From Erodium maritimum (taxonomy: Eukaryota; Streptophyta; Magnoliopsida; Geraniales; Geraniaceae): DNA of 64,000 nucleotides. The position numbers and the translations under genes are program-made. The notes beneath the pieces are model-generated. The model was not told where the DNA came from. It saw only the letters and a program-made list of their open reading frames with translations, and made no database searches. Positions 53,264-64,000 of this stretch are shown here, piece after piece; within the stretch, counting starts at the first letter, position 1, and the number at the start of each line of letters is the position of its first letter. The DNA is taken from NCBI GenBank assembly GCA_963921825.1, contig OY997596.1:32789932-32853931 (forward strand). Direction: 5' to 3'.

Positions 53264-54951
53264 TGTTAGTCGTAGTGCCCGTAGTTCAATCCTAAATGTC
53301 CAAATGTATATATCATCGTTACCAATAAAATTAAAGCGGCTTTATATTACTTATGTGTTGGAGTAATATATCGATGTGTGCTCTGATCTATGCCCACCAT
53401 GCGAATAGAACCATAGATCGAGATAGATCACACTCGATGGGTCCCTAGTCAACAAAGCTTCACTAGAAGCGACTAGTATGAAAGATGGCTCTTTATGGCT
53501 TACGTTCTGTTAGTCATTGGAATGGGATTCCGGAGTCTGATCATAGATATCATGTGGGACATGATATTGGACGACCCGCCCTGAATATGTGCCATAGATT
53601 AAGTCATGAACATATTCAGTGTTGTAGCTTGTTATGTATCCTTAGACCAAGGAGTCTTTGTGATCGCTATGTAGTCAACAACTGAGTTTGACCTGAGCCT
53701 AACGTTGTCCGTAACAGGGCTTCCATAACGGCCAGGATTGTCTTGGGGACGGGCTACATGAGTGACACGAAAGACGGCTAAGGGATTTATCCCTCGTACT
53801 AAGGTATGGGAAAGATATCGGTTCTCGGCCGCTTGATCGAGAGTGACTGGAAGAATAGCATGGCCATGCACATGATACTGGGTATCATATCTTCAGTCAT
53901 CTCACATATCAAGGAACGGTGATTGAGAATAATAAGGATGACGGCTCTATGCCTTATCTCAATCAGGATATCGGAGATAAAAGGATAATGACAGGGACGA
54001 CGGAAAGGTTAGAATCGACAGGGTCGATTCGTTATGTAGTGTCAGGCAATACTAAAGTCTCGTTAGTTGCCACTTAAATAGGATCAAGTAAAATGGGATT
54101 TTACGTTGATCTATTGACATGCATAAACCTAAGGGTCACACCGGAGGATGAAACTCATTGACACATTTATGGAGAATGGCCAAAAGGGAGTTGTCTCGGG
54201 ACATGACCAAAACTGGGTTTTGGGTCATGTGCCCGTAAGTGAATAGGACTTTACGGATCGAGACAAGGCTTGGAGTCTTGGGATTGATCGCGTCGGATAA
54301 TGTTGGACATTTCCAGTATGGAAGGCATGGAGGCGATGAGCGAATCACGGGACCTCGTTGGAAATGGCCACGGGCCATGTTCCAAGAGGCCCATGAAAGG
54401 CCCATGCAACCAAGGCCCATGGAACTAATTAATCAAGTCTTGATTAATTAGTACTAAGTAAGCAAGACAAGGATTAAGGTGTTGGTGATTCACCACCTAA
54501 CCCAATCTTGTCTTGCCATACTTTGTCCTATTTACACCTTACTTGACACCATACTTGTCCCATGCCTTTAGTTGGACAAGTATGGGTTTTGTTATGTTTA
54601 AGTCATCTTTTTTCAACATAACAAAGACAAGACAAGAATAGGAAACACATTTTCTCTCCCTCTTCCATGGCCATTTCGGGTTTGGCTAGTTTCCTCCTCC
54701 ATTTTTGTGTTCTTGAGTCCTCAAAGAGAAGAACTACGTGGCTTTGATTCCCATGTGGATACGTAGGCATTTTGGAGACTCAAGCCGATCATTCGTTAAC
54801 CGGTGTTCTTGTTTTGGTAAGAGATAGTGCTGAATTTTTCTCTTGTGAATCCATTCTTTGTTAGTTGTTTCATGGTTTTAATCGTCTCTTGGTTTTTATT
54901 GATTTTCCGCTGCGAGTTGGTTCATCTCCAACCCTACCTCGAGACCCAACA
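53264..54951 (+). repeat. 5' LTR of the 8.4-kb copia element
   Basis: tgttagtcgtagtgcccgta ... tacctcgagacccaaca. Palindrome at 54424-54452. The frames inside it are not genes. Confidence 0.93.
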
Positions 54952-54952
54952 G

Positions 54953-54966
54953 TGGTATCAGAGCCG
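54953..54966 (+). other. Primer-binding site of the 8.4-kb copia element
   Basis: tggtatcagagccg, one base after the 5' LTR. Confidence 0.92.
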
Positions 54967-56490
54967 TGCTACCTTCGGGATTCACAAGACGGTGTTCAAA
55001 GTTTCGGTTTTTGGCATGTTGTTTTGCTAAATTGTTTGATAACATGTTTTAAATTCTTGTTCATGGATTTAATGCATGTAAAATGAATTTTTGAAAATTA
55101 TTTCAAATCTGGAAATTTTGAAAAAAAAATTGATTTTTCGGGTCTCGGGAGCGGGACTCTCGGGGAGCCGAAACCGGGACCGAACGGGGCTCCGTTGGAC
55201 GGAGCTAGGCCAAGCATGACCATTGGATGGTTGATATGCCAAGGTTAAACCGTTTTGTTAGTTATGACGAGTTTGGAACCGTCATGACGAACTCGAAGAT
55301 CAAATGTTCAAAAGTTTCATTTTTGAACGGTTTCGATAAACCGAGCATCAAAAAATTTCGAAACTTGGCTATTAATTAAAACCGGAAAATCACATGATGT
55401 TTGATAACATGCTTGTTTGATAACACGATGTGTGATGTGATGTTGGCATGGTGTACATAATAGCCCCGAGCTCGATTTAATTATGTATCGCTTTTCACGG
55501 CCTGCGAGCCGTTAGAGTTAGCGTGTAATTATTATTTCAAGGTGTGGTCGTCGAACCACTTGTTTGTAATATTTATTTATTCCCGACCTGCGAGTCGTGT
55601 ATTAAATTGTAATATTTTACTCAAGACGAAGAAAGGGTGAAAAGGTCATTTGGTGGCTTTTCGGGTGTTGGCATCGGCTTGGAGTCGGTGGAGCTCAAGA
55701 AGCTAGTGGGAGTTAGTTTAGGGGGCTATTATGTGCACATTTATCGCTTTATGCTTGGTTTAGTTTATGCATGATTAATTCTATGTGTTTTAGAATTGCA
55801 TGCTTAACTTTATTTACCGAGCATATCACCTCACATGCAAAGATAAAATTGGAATTTTAATCCTTGTGTGTGAACCCTTAGAACCGTCATTGCATTGGAT
55901 GTAGTTGACGGGTTCAAAGGAAGAATTACATTGGATGTAATTTGAGGCATCATTGCATTTGGAATGTAGTTGATGTGCTCATCGCATCTAGGATGTGCCA
56001 AAGTTTTGAACACAACTGGACAAGTAAAAGCGGGTCATGTCCGATACCTCCCAATCATCAACACCTTACTACCTCCCCGTCCTATGGTTGTCGTGCGCAT
56101 TAGCGGAGCATCCATGGGGAAGCGGGGTAGTAGGTTTGGACGACATATGTGGGTGTCGTGCGCATTAGCGGAGCACCTACATAGTGACGAGCCATAGTTG
56201 AAAATTGGTGGACCCGACTACGATTCTCAGCCTGAGGTTGAGCTAGGGTAACAGATAGGGTAAGTCGTGTACATAAGTACATACCCTAGCCAGGAGTCAC
56301 ATTGGATGTGATTGGATGGAGTCCTACCTACATAGCTCGATTAAGTGGTGAGCATTAGTTCAGCTTAATCGAGTGAATCAAGGATCTTGGTTTCAGATTC
56401 TAAAGGTTTAGAATCGATTGTTGGTGTTTAAGCTTGATCTTCATAAAATTTATTCAGTTTACTGATTGAATTTTATCTGTTGTAGATCAA
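54967..56490 (+). other. Untranslated leader of the copia element
   Basis: 1.5 kb with no convincing frame. Short repeats include cgtgcgcattagcggagca (near 56092 and 56154) and cctgcgagccg/cctgcgagtcg (near 55500 and 55585). It ends in a pyrimidine-rich stretch just before the gag ATG. Confidence 0.6.
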
Positions 56491-57199
56491 ATGGCAAATT
56501 CAGCGAACATTAATAGTTTGTCATTAAAAACCATTCTTGACAGGGTCAAGCTAAATGGGACAAACTATTTGGACTGGTACAGAATTTTGAGGATAGTCCT
56601 CAAGTCTGAACGCAAAGAATATGTCTATGACAAGGCTGTCTCTAAGACCATATCGGAGTTACATGAAGTGTCATTAATTGTCGAGAAGAATATATCAGGG
56701 ATCTGGGATCCAAGGATATTCTGATGGTCAACAAGGGAATTGGAAGTGGCAAGGGCGGGGCCCATGCGCACTTGGCAGGAAAGATGAGACACATGAGAAT
56801 GTCTGCTTCTACTGCCAACAGCCTGGTCATTGGAACCGGGATTACAGGAAGTTCACGGCTGATCTGAAGAAGGGCAGTGGGACTGCGCCTTCATCAAATA
56901 GCGTGGATGATCTGAAGAAGGGCAGTAGGACTGCGCCTTCATCAGGAAACTTGGATGATCTAAGGAAGGGCGGTGGGACCGTGCCTTCATCCGGTATTAA
57001 CTCTATAGAGCTACATCTCTCTACTTCCAAAGATTCATGGGTATTAGATACCAGGACTGAATCTCACACATGCACTTATATATGGTGGCTGAAAGTAGGA
57101 GAGGTTTGGAAAGCACAAAGTGGACCTCAGAGTTGTGGCAACTGCTGTAGGATCCATGAGTCTTGCTTTGCCAAGAGGCCTTGTCTTAGTACTGTATAA
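56491..57199 (+). pseudogene. Copia gag and protease relic with a central deletion
   Basis: The N-terminus is normal (LDRVKLNGTNYLDWYRILRI). After about 60 codons the capsid core is missing, and another frame from 56678 gives Gly/Gln-rich sequence, then CFYCQQPGHWNRDY, a zinc knuckle whose final Cys is replaced by Tyr. A 16-residue unit, DDLKKGSGTAPSSNSV, repeats three times (56858-57001). The protease core reads SWVLDTRTES, where DTG or DSG is expected, so Gly is lost. Confidence 0.75.
56858..57001 (+). repeat. 48-bp tandem repeat, three units, in frame
   Basis: gatgatctgaagaagggcag followed by tgggactgcgccttcatca-like sequence, units 56858-56905, 56906-56953 and 56954-57001. Confidence 0.9.
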
Positions 57200-58445
57200 T
57201 GTATATTGCATACCTACTTTTAGTAGGAATATTATATTTGTATCCGTGTTTGACAAGGAAGGATATAATGTTAATATTGGAAATAGAGTTTTCAATGTTC
57301 TATGCAATGATATGTTTTATACCAGTACTGACTTGGTTGGAGGATTGTACATATTAGATATGGGTAACACTGCCTCAAGTTCTATATATTCCGTTAATAC
57401 CAAGAGGTTTTAAATCCAACGATTTAAACCTAACTCTATTAAGGCACTATCATTTAGGTTGCATAAACAAGAAGCACCTATCAGCACTTCAGAAGTGCGG
57501 ACTTTCAGGTTCATTCGAATTCCATTCGATCGATAGGTGCAAGGTTTGTTTGATGGCCAAAATGACTAAAGTGCCCTTTTATCGATCGCGATGAAAGGGC
57601 GGGTGAATTATTGGGGCTGATACACTCGAATGTGTGTAGACCAATAACTTCACTTGCCAGGAGGGGTTTTAGCTACTTTATCACATTTACTGATGATTAC
57701 AGTAAATATGGTTATGTCTATTCGCTGAGACATAAGTCTGAAGCTTTTGATAAATTCAAAGAGTTTAAGATTAAAGTAGAAAACCAGCTCGACAAAGGTA
57801 TTAAGGCAATTCGATTGGATTGAGGTGGAAAATACTTGACCACAGAGTTATTAGATCATATAAAAGAGAATGAGATCCTTTTGGAATGGACTCCTCCTGG
57901 GACACTGTAGTTGAAAGGTGTAGACAAACGGAGAAATCGGACATTGTTAGACAATGGTCCGTTCCAAGATTAGTTGGACTGATCTCCCAATCTCTTTCAG
58001 GGGTTATGCTCTAGAGACGACCGCATTCATAGTGAATCGGGCTTCGACGAAGGGTGTGGATGGGACACCATTTTTAAATGGTACGGGATGATGCCCGCTT
58101 TGTCCTTCCTAAAGATTTGTGGTTGCGAGGCTTATGTGAAACATTTGGTTTCGACTAAGCTCAAACCAAGATCTGAAATATGCACCTTCGTGTGGTATCC
58201 CAAAGCAACAAGGGGATACTACTTCTACAATCCCAGTGAGAACATGGTGTTCATCGCTTGGGGTGGGGTCTTTATGGAAAAGGAGTTTTGTTTCCAAAGA
58301 CGTCATTGGGAGGACTGTGCATCTCGAAAAAATTCAGGATGGTACAGATCTGTCTAAACCAATTGGCAACCCAGTAGAAAGGAGCCAGAGATTGTCGTAG
58401 AGTAAGAACCAATTCCTGTTACAATTCCGGAAGGTCCAAGGCGAT
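57200..58445 (+). pseudogene. Copia integrase relic
   Basis: A pre-integrase-like stretch (about 57430-57570) is followed by GLIHSNVCRPI and FITFTDDYSKYGYVY (57611-57823), the integrase core start, with an in-frame TGA after AIRLD, where the second catalytic Asp region lies. 58088-58357 holds the integrase C-terminal LKPRSEICTFVWYPKATRGY block in another frame. Confidence 0.7.
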
Positions 58446-59352
58446 TTGAAAGGATCAATCTTCCACCTCCAATATATGGTATCCGGAGGTGACAATGAAG
58501 TCATGGTGGATCACGATGATCCAGCCACCTTTCAAGAAGTCGTGGATGGGCCCAACTCCGAGTTATGGCTGGGAGCCATGAGGGAGGAAATGCAATCCAT
58601 GTCGGACAACCGAGTCTGGGAACCGGTTGATCCCATCAATGGTGTGAAGACCATCGGATGCAAATGGATCTTCAAGGTGAAGATGGACATGGATGGCAAC
58701 CCTCTGACCTACAAAGCTCAACTGGTGGCGAAAGGTTATAGGCAGATCCAATGGATTGACTATGAGGAAACCTTCTCCCTAGTGGCTATGGTCAAAATCG
58801 ATCCAAATTCTTCTTGACATAACTGCGTATTATAATTACGAGATATGGAAAGTGGATGTCAAAACCGCTTTCCTAAATGGAAATTTGACTGAGTACGTTT
58901 GTATGTCTCGGCCCAAAGGTTTTGACGATCCGAAGAATAAAGGAAAGATTTATAAGTTGTTGAAATCCATTTATGGATTGAAACGAACTTCTCGGAGTTG
59001 GACCTTTCGTTTTGATGAAGCTGTAATTGGATTTGGCTTAATCAAGAACGAGGATGAATCTTGCGTTTATAAGAAGGCTAGTGGGAGCAAGATTACCTTT
59101 CTGGTTCTCATTGAAAACGACATCCCAACCTTGCACGAGACTAAAGCTTGGTTGAGGAAGTGTTTTTCAATAAAGGACTTAGGCGATGCTTCTTATATCT
59201 TAAGGATTAAGATATGTAGAGATCGCACCAAGAGGGTCTTGGATTTAAGTCAGGGAACCTATGTGAACAAGGCATTGAGTAGGTTCTTAATGCTCGATTC
59301 AAAGAAAGGACTCTTACCCACTAGTCATGGCATTCATCTCAGCAAGACTTAG
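58446..59352 (+). pseudogene. Copia reverse transcriptase relic, YVDD lost
   Basis: WEPVDPINGVKTIGCKWIFK and YKAQLVAKGYRQ are RT N-terminal landmarks, and MDVKTAFLNGNL the catalytic palm block. The frame breaks near 58817-58852. Where YVDD is expected the frame reads LVLIENDIPTLHE, so both catalytic Asp residues of that motif are changed. CFSIKDLGDASYIL follows. Confidence 0.8.
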
Positions 59353-60007
59353 TGTCCTAAGACACCTGATGAGCTGAAAAGGATGATGAGAATCCTATGC
59401 GTCTGCGGGTAGGATCGATCATATATGCCATGACATGTATGAGACCAGACGTCTCGTAAGCCTTATGTTGTACCAGTAGACATCATTCTAACCCGGGGGA
59501 AAGATGATGTTGAACTAGTCGTCGAAGGATGAGTAGACGCTAGTTTTCCAAGACAAATCCAGATGACTTTTGAAGTCAATCAGGATATGTGTTTACGCTG
59601 AATGGTAGAGCTTTAGCTGGGAGAGCGTAAAGCAAGATATCATTGCCGAATCTACGACAGAGGCCAAGTACATGGATGCTGCAGAGGCAGCTAAGGAGGC
59701 TATGTGGATTTGGAAATTCATGGCAGGGCTGGGTGTAATTAAAAACCCATCCAGCCTGGTGAATCCATCTTGCGACCACACAAGGGCCATTGCGCAAGCT
59801 AAAAGCCTAGATCGTATAACAAATCCAAACATGTACTGCGGCGTATCCACCTCATCAGATAAATACTGAACTGAGGTGAAGTGAAGATAACCGATATTGA
59901 AACAGATGATAACATAGCCAACCCTTTGACTAAGGCAGTGTCACTGCCTGAACATGTTAGACATGTAAAGTCGATGGGGACATATTGGAGTTTAGATTGG
60001 AACTAGG
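59353..60007 (+). pseudogene. Copia RNase H relic
   Basis: ESTTEAKYMDAAEAAKEAMW-like residues (about 59650-59710) match the copia RNase H, with stops before and after. A DNIANPLTKAV block near 59910-59940 is the usual pol terminus. Confidence 0.65.
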
Positions 60008-60009
60008 GC

Positions 60010-60019
60010 AAGTGGAGAT
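60010..60019 (+). other. Polypurine tract of the copia element
   Basis: aagtggagat directly before the 3' LTR. Confidence 0.8.
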
Positions 60020-61707
60020 TGTTAGTCTTAGTGCCCGTAGTTCAATCCTAAATGTCCAAATGTACATATCATCGTTAGCAATAAAATTAAAGCGGCTTTA
60101 TATTACTTATGTGTTGGAGTAATATATCGACGTGTGCTCTGATCTATGCCCACCATGCGAATAGAACCATAGATCGAGATAGATCACACTCGATGGGTCC
60201 CTAGTCAACAAAGCTTCACTAGAAGCGACTAGTATGAAAGATGGCTCTTTATGGCTTACGTTCTGTTAGTCATTGGAATGGGATTCCGGAGTCTGATCAT
60301 AGATATCATGTGGGACATGATATTGGACGACCCGCCCTGAATATGTGCCATAGATTAAGTCATGAACATATTCAGTGTTGTAGCTTGTCATGTATCCTTA
60401 GACCAAGGAGTCTTTGTGATCGCTATGTAGTCAACAACTGAGTTTGACCTGAGCCTAACGTTGTCCGTAACAGGGCTTCCATAACGGCCAGGATTGGCTT
60501 GGGGACGGGCTACATGAGTGACACAAAAGACGGCTAAGGGATTTATCCCTCGTACTAAGGTATGGGAAAGATATCGGTTCTCGGCCGCTTGATCGAGAGT
60601 GACTGGAAGAATAGCATGGCCATGCACATGATACTGGGTATCATATCTTCAGTCATCTCACATATCAAGGAACGGTGATTGAGAATAATAAGGATGACGG
60701 CTCTATGCCTTATCTCAATCAGGATATCGGAGATAAAAGGATAATGACAGGGACGACGGAAAGGTTAGAATCGATAGGGTCGATTCGTTATGTAGTGTCA
60801 GGCAATACTAAAGTGTCGTTAGTTGCCACTTAAATAGGATCAAGTAAAATGGGATTTTACGTTGATCTATTGACATGCATAAACCTAAGGGTCACACCGG
60901 AGGATGAAACTCATTGACACATTTATGGAGAATGGCCAAAAGGGAGTTGTCTCGGGACATGACCAAAACTGGGTTTTGGGTCATGTGCCCGTAAGTGAAT
61001 AGGACTTTACGGATCGAGACAAGGCTTGGAGTCTTGGGATTGATCGCGTCGGATAATGTTGGACATTTCCGGTATGGAAGGCATGGAGGCGATGAGCGAA
61101 TCACGGGACCTCGTTGGAAATGGCCACGGGCCATGTTCCAAGAGGCCCATGAAAGGCCCATGCAACCAAGGCCCATGGAACTAATTAATCAAGTCTTGAT
61201 TAATTAGTACTAAGTAAGCAAGACAAGGATTAAGGTGTTGGTGATTCACCACCTAACCCAATCTTGTCTTGCCATACTTTGTCCTATTTACACCTTACTT
61301 GACACCATACTTGTCCCATGCCTTTAGTTGGACAAGTATGGGTTTTGTTATGTTTAAGTCATCTTTTTTCAACATAACAAAGACAAGACAAGAATAGGAA
61401 ACACATTTTCTCTCCCTCTTCCATGGCCATTTCGGGTTTGGCTAGTTTCCTCCTCCATTTTTGTGTTCTTGAGTCCTCAAAGAGAAGAACTACGTGGCTT
61501 TGATTCCCATGTGGATACGTAGGCGTCTTGGAGACTCAAGCCAATCATTCGTTAACCGGTGTTCTTGTTTTGGTAAGAGATAGTGCTGAATTTTTCTCTT
61601 GTGAATCCATTTTTTGTTAGTTGTTTCATGGTTTTAATCGTCTCTTGGTTTTTATTGATTTTCCGCTGCGAGTTGGTTCATCTCCAACCCTACCTCGAGA
61701 CCCAACA
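60020..61707 (+). repeat. 3' LTR of the 8.4-kb copia element
   Basis: tgttagtcttagtgcccgta ... tacctcgagacccaaca, 1,688 bp. Palindrome at 61180-61208. Followed by the TSD ctatg. Confidence 0.93.
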
Positions 61708-61712
61708 CTATG

Positions 61713-63473
61713 CTCGGACGAGCATAGAAACTCACAGACTTCCTCTACAGATTGCATTGTTTTTGGTGATTTCTTGCAGGGAATGGAACTCGTGGACTTA
61801 AATCTTGTGGGTGCAAACTTCACGTGGTACGGAGGGGGTTCCAAAGCCTCTCGACTGGATCGCTTTGTTGTTTTGGTTCAACAAGGCCATCCACGTTCTT
61901 TGTCGGACCATAGACCTTTGACGCTTTCTGCTTCCGTTGTCAATTGGGGACCCAAACCCCATCGCTTTTTGAACGCCTGGGTTGATCACAAGTTTTTCCG
62001 GCCATATGTGAAGTCTTTTGGGGACTCGTATGTTTGTAATGGTTCAGCTAGTTATTGCCTTTGGTTCAAGCTGAAATGTTTGCGCCGTGATCTGCAGCGT
62101 TGGGGGAGGGAAGTGTTTGGGCGAACTAATCGAGAGGTTGAGGGCTTGGAGGCTGAAATTGATGCCTTTGACTTATTATTGGATGATCGTGCTGTATCTG
62201 AAGCTGAATGTCTATCCCGGTCGCTGCTTCGGGTGAAACTCATTCGAAAGCAGAAGGTCCTCGCTCATATATGGAGTCAAAAGGCCCGTTTAAAATGGCA
62301 CAAGTTTGGGGATGTTTGCTCTCTGTTTTACCATTGAATTGCCAATCTTCATGCTTCAAGGAACAAAATTACTCAGGTGACGGTTGACTCTGTCGTTTAT
62401 TCGGATCCAGCTGACATTAAGAGGCTTGCGGCTAATCATTTTAGTCAACGCTTCACTCGGCCATCAATTCGAGTGCCTCTTCCCTATCTCCCTTTTGTCC
62501 GTTTGTCAGGCTATCAGGCTTCTTCCCTTGAGGTACCATTCTCGGAAGATGAAATTTTGGCAGCTATCTCTGATTGTGGCTCGAACAAGGCCCCAAGGCC
62601 GGATGGATTCTCTATCCTCTTTTTTTCAAAGTCTGTTGGGACATTATCAAGGATGATTTGTTGAGATTCTTTTCGGACTTTTATAACTCGGGGTCTATTG
62701 GCAAGGGCCTCAACTCCACTTTCCTGACTCTAATTCCGAAGCATGGGACTGCGACATGCTTTCAGAACTTCAGGCCAATTAGTCTCATTTCTGGTCCCTA
62801 CAAAATCTTGGCTAAGGTCCTTTCGAATCGGCTCAAACAGGTTTTGGATGATATCATCAGTGAATGCCAGTCAGGTTTTGTTGTAGGCAGGCAGCTGGTT
62901 GATGGTGTCCTTATTGCCTCTGAGGTCATTGATTGGGTCCGAAGGTCTGGAGAGGAAGTGATTATCCTCAAGCTCGACTTCGAAAAGGCTTTCGATAAAG
63001 TTCATTGGGATTATATCGTCGAATTTTTGGCTGCAATGGACTTTGGTTCTAAATGGCGATATTGGATGGCTTCTTGTTTCAGAGCGTCTGTGGCTGTTTT
63101 AGTGAATGGCTCTCCGAGTCATGATTTCCCCATTCTGAATGGTATTCGCCAGGGTTGCCCTCTCTCCCCTTTCATCCTCCTGATTGCAGTAGAAGGCTTA
63201 CACCAAGTTCTAGAAAAGGGCATCGGCTTGGGGGATTTCTCGGGCATTCGTTTGGGGTCATCAGGACCGGTTTTGTCCCACTTACAGTTCGCTGATGACA
63301 CATTGCTTTTTGTGAAGGGCTCTGTTGATGATCTTCTCCGGTTGAAAAGCACTTTACTCACATTTCAGTTGAGCTCTGGCCTCAAGATTAACTTTGATAA
63401 ATCTACTGCTACTCTTCTGAATGCAAAGAGCAGGCTTCCAAGTGATACAAGACCTAGGATTAGTCTTCCATAA
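61713..63473 (+). pseudogene. LINE ORF2 part 2: endonuclease C-terminus and reverse transcriptase
   Basis: Continues the endonuclease (VFGDFLQGMELVDLNLVGAN; catalytic SDHRPL near 61900), then a linker and the RT. RT landmarks: NKAPRPDGFS (62583), FRPISLISGPYKILAKVLSN, QSGFVVGRQLVDGV, LKLDFEKAFDKVHWDY, GIRQGCPLSPFI and the catalytic FADD at 63288-63299. Defects: TGA at 62335-62337 (CGA expected from the usual HRIAN motif) and a 1-nt shift in the T run near 62620-62626. The frame ends at 63473, before the RT thumb, RNase H and zf-RVT. Confidence 0.87.
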
Positions 63474-64000
63474 CATATAAGAGAAGTGAAAGGAGGAACT
63501 CTTAAGTCTTGAAAGTTACCAATTGTAGTATTGATTGATTATAGCCAAAAATATATCTTGTATAGATAAATGAATAGATTGGAAGTGATATAAATTTCTG
63601 GTTAACCAGATTTGCCAACAAACCAGCAGAACCAAACTTATCCAAGCCAAGCCCTATGTAGTTTCTTGTGAGATACCAAAGAAGACCAAGAGGCTAGCAA
63701 AACCTTGATTGAATCAGGGATGATGAAATTAATCCCTCACCAATTAGAAATGAGTCCCCAAACTTCCCAAGCTCTCATACAATGCAGTAATATGTGACTT
63801 CCATCTTTAAAATCCCAAGAACATATTGGACAAAGTATCTCTTGTAGTGATAACTTTAAGCCTCTCTTGTCTAGATAGCATTTGGAAGGTATAATATACA
63901 AGCAAGCCATCCAGCAAAATGCTGAGATTTTTGGGGGTATCTCAGGCAACCAAAGAGATTTTGTCCAACTGATAGTTTGTGAATTTTGGATGCCTTGTTG
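63474..64000 (-). pseudogene. Fragment of another LINE, minus strand, zf-RVT region
   Basis: Reading leftward from the window edge to about 63640: WLPEIPPKISAFCWMACLYI, then ILCPICSWDFKDGSHILLHC and WEVWGLISNW. This is the zinc-binding region found after RT in plant L1 elements (C-x2-C ... H-x3-H/C). It faces the plus-strand LINE. 63474-63640 has no recognisable coding sequence and no T run, so the junction is not a clean poly(A) insertion. Confidence 0.7.

Larger units (their letters stand above)
53264..61707 (+). mobile_element. Copia retrotransposon with 1,688-bp LTRs and a ruined coding region, 8,444 bp
   Basis: LTRs 53264-54951 and 60020-61707 are both exactly 1,688 bp; I counted about fifteen substitutions between them by eye. 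Perfect TSD ctatg (53259-53263 and 61708-61712). The PBS and polypurine tract are intact. In contrast gag-pol has deletions, stops and substituted catalytic residues. The solo LTRs at 3613-5300 and 6031-7718 are the same family. It probably transposed using enzymes of an autonomous relative (Tork/TAR-like by gag style; lineage not certain). Confidence 0.92.
51601..63473 (+). mobile_element. L1-type LINE, 5' and 3' truncated, interrupted by a copia element
   Basis: ORF1 (to 52819), ORF2 endonuclease (52824-53263, resuming at 61713) and reverse transcriptase (to about 63430-63473). It runs head-to-head away from the YUC4-like gene. The start is not exact; coding sequence is visible from about 51640 without an ATG, which suggests 5' truncation. 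RNase H and the zf-RVT end are absent from this copy. One stop in ORF1, one stop and one frameshift in ORF2. Confidence 0.82.

Noticed and set aside
63474-64000. Twin-priming inversion of a single LINE
   Set aside because: In twin priming the inverted 5' part precedes the 3' part in sense order; here the order is reversed.

Overview
This is a plant nuclear genomic window (angiosperm, probably a eudicot; I cannot name the species). The evidence is one spliced YUCCA flavin monooxygenase gene with GT-AG introns, and a very dense, nested population of plant-type retrotransposons: Ty1/copia, Ty3/gypsy, L1-type LINEs, a Mutator-type MITE and a probable Helitron end. I see no tRNA, rRNA, CRISPR array or bacterial-style operon. 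Most open frames longer than 60 codons are repeat translations or shadows.

Layout. 1-938: end of a minus-strand copia LTR. 939-2408 and 9403-10513: non-coding host or older repeat DNA. 2409-9397: a minus-strand gypsy solo LTR (TSD aacac) that received two copia solo LTRs of identical length (1,688 bp) in opposite orientations (3613-5300, TSD caccc; 6031-7718, TSD gtgtc). 10526-11514: a minus-strand non-LTR retroposon with a 12-bp TSD. 11527-12780: decayed coding fragments. 13033-43926: a broken SIRE-like copia element (gag and an env-like third frame kept, most of pol lost). It hosts (i) an intact 4.8-kb copia element with identical 134-bp LTRs (17035-21870, TSD tatat), (ii) a truncated minus-strand gypsy LTR (23472-29221) that hosts a plus-strand solo LTR (24588-27732), and (iii) a plus-strand gypsy solo LTR (30064-43299, TSD ataaa) that hosts a complete 9.9-kb gag-only gypsy element with 3.3-kb LTRs (32719-42625, TSD tggcc).

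43927-49425 is a more host-like interval with a Helitron-like terminus (about 45199), an RRM-domain pseudogene, a 378-bp Mutator-like MITE with a 9-bp TSD (46496-46873), and stacked minus-strand poly(A) retroposons (46942-49199) sharing one target motif. 49426-51114 (minus) is the only clearly functional host gene: a four-exon, 400-residue YUC4-like gene for auxin biosynthesis. From about 51615 an L1-type LINE runs head-to-head away from it. The LINE endonuclease is split by an 8.4-kb copia element (53264-61707, TSD ctatg) with about 1% diverged LTRs but a ruined coding region. The window ends in a minus-strand fragment of another LINE.

The main theme is non-autonomy. A gag-only gypsy element and a coding-dead copia family both show good integration signatures, so both probably moved with proteins supplied in trans. 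The gypsy LTR family also carries variable minisatellites and a conserved hairpin. All boundaries were read by eye from terminal motifs and target-site duplications; no alignment or database search was run.
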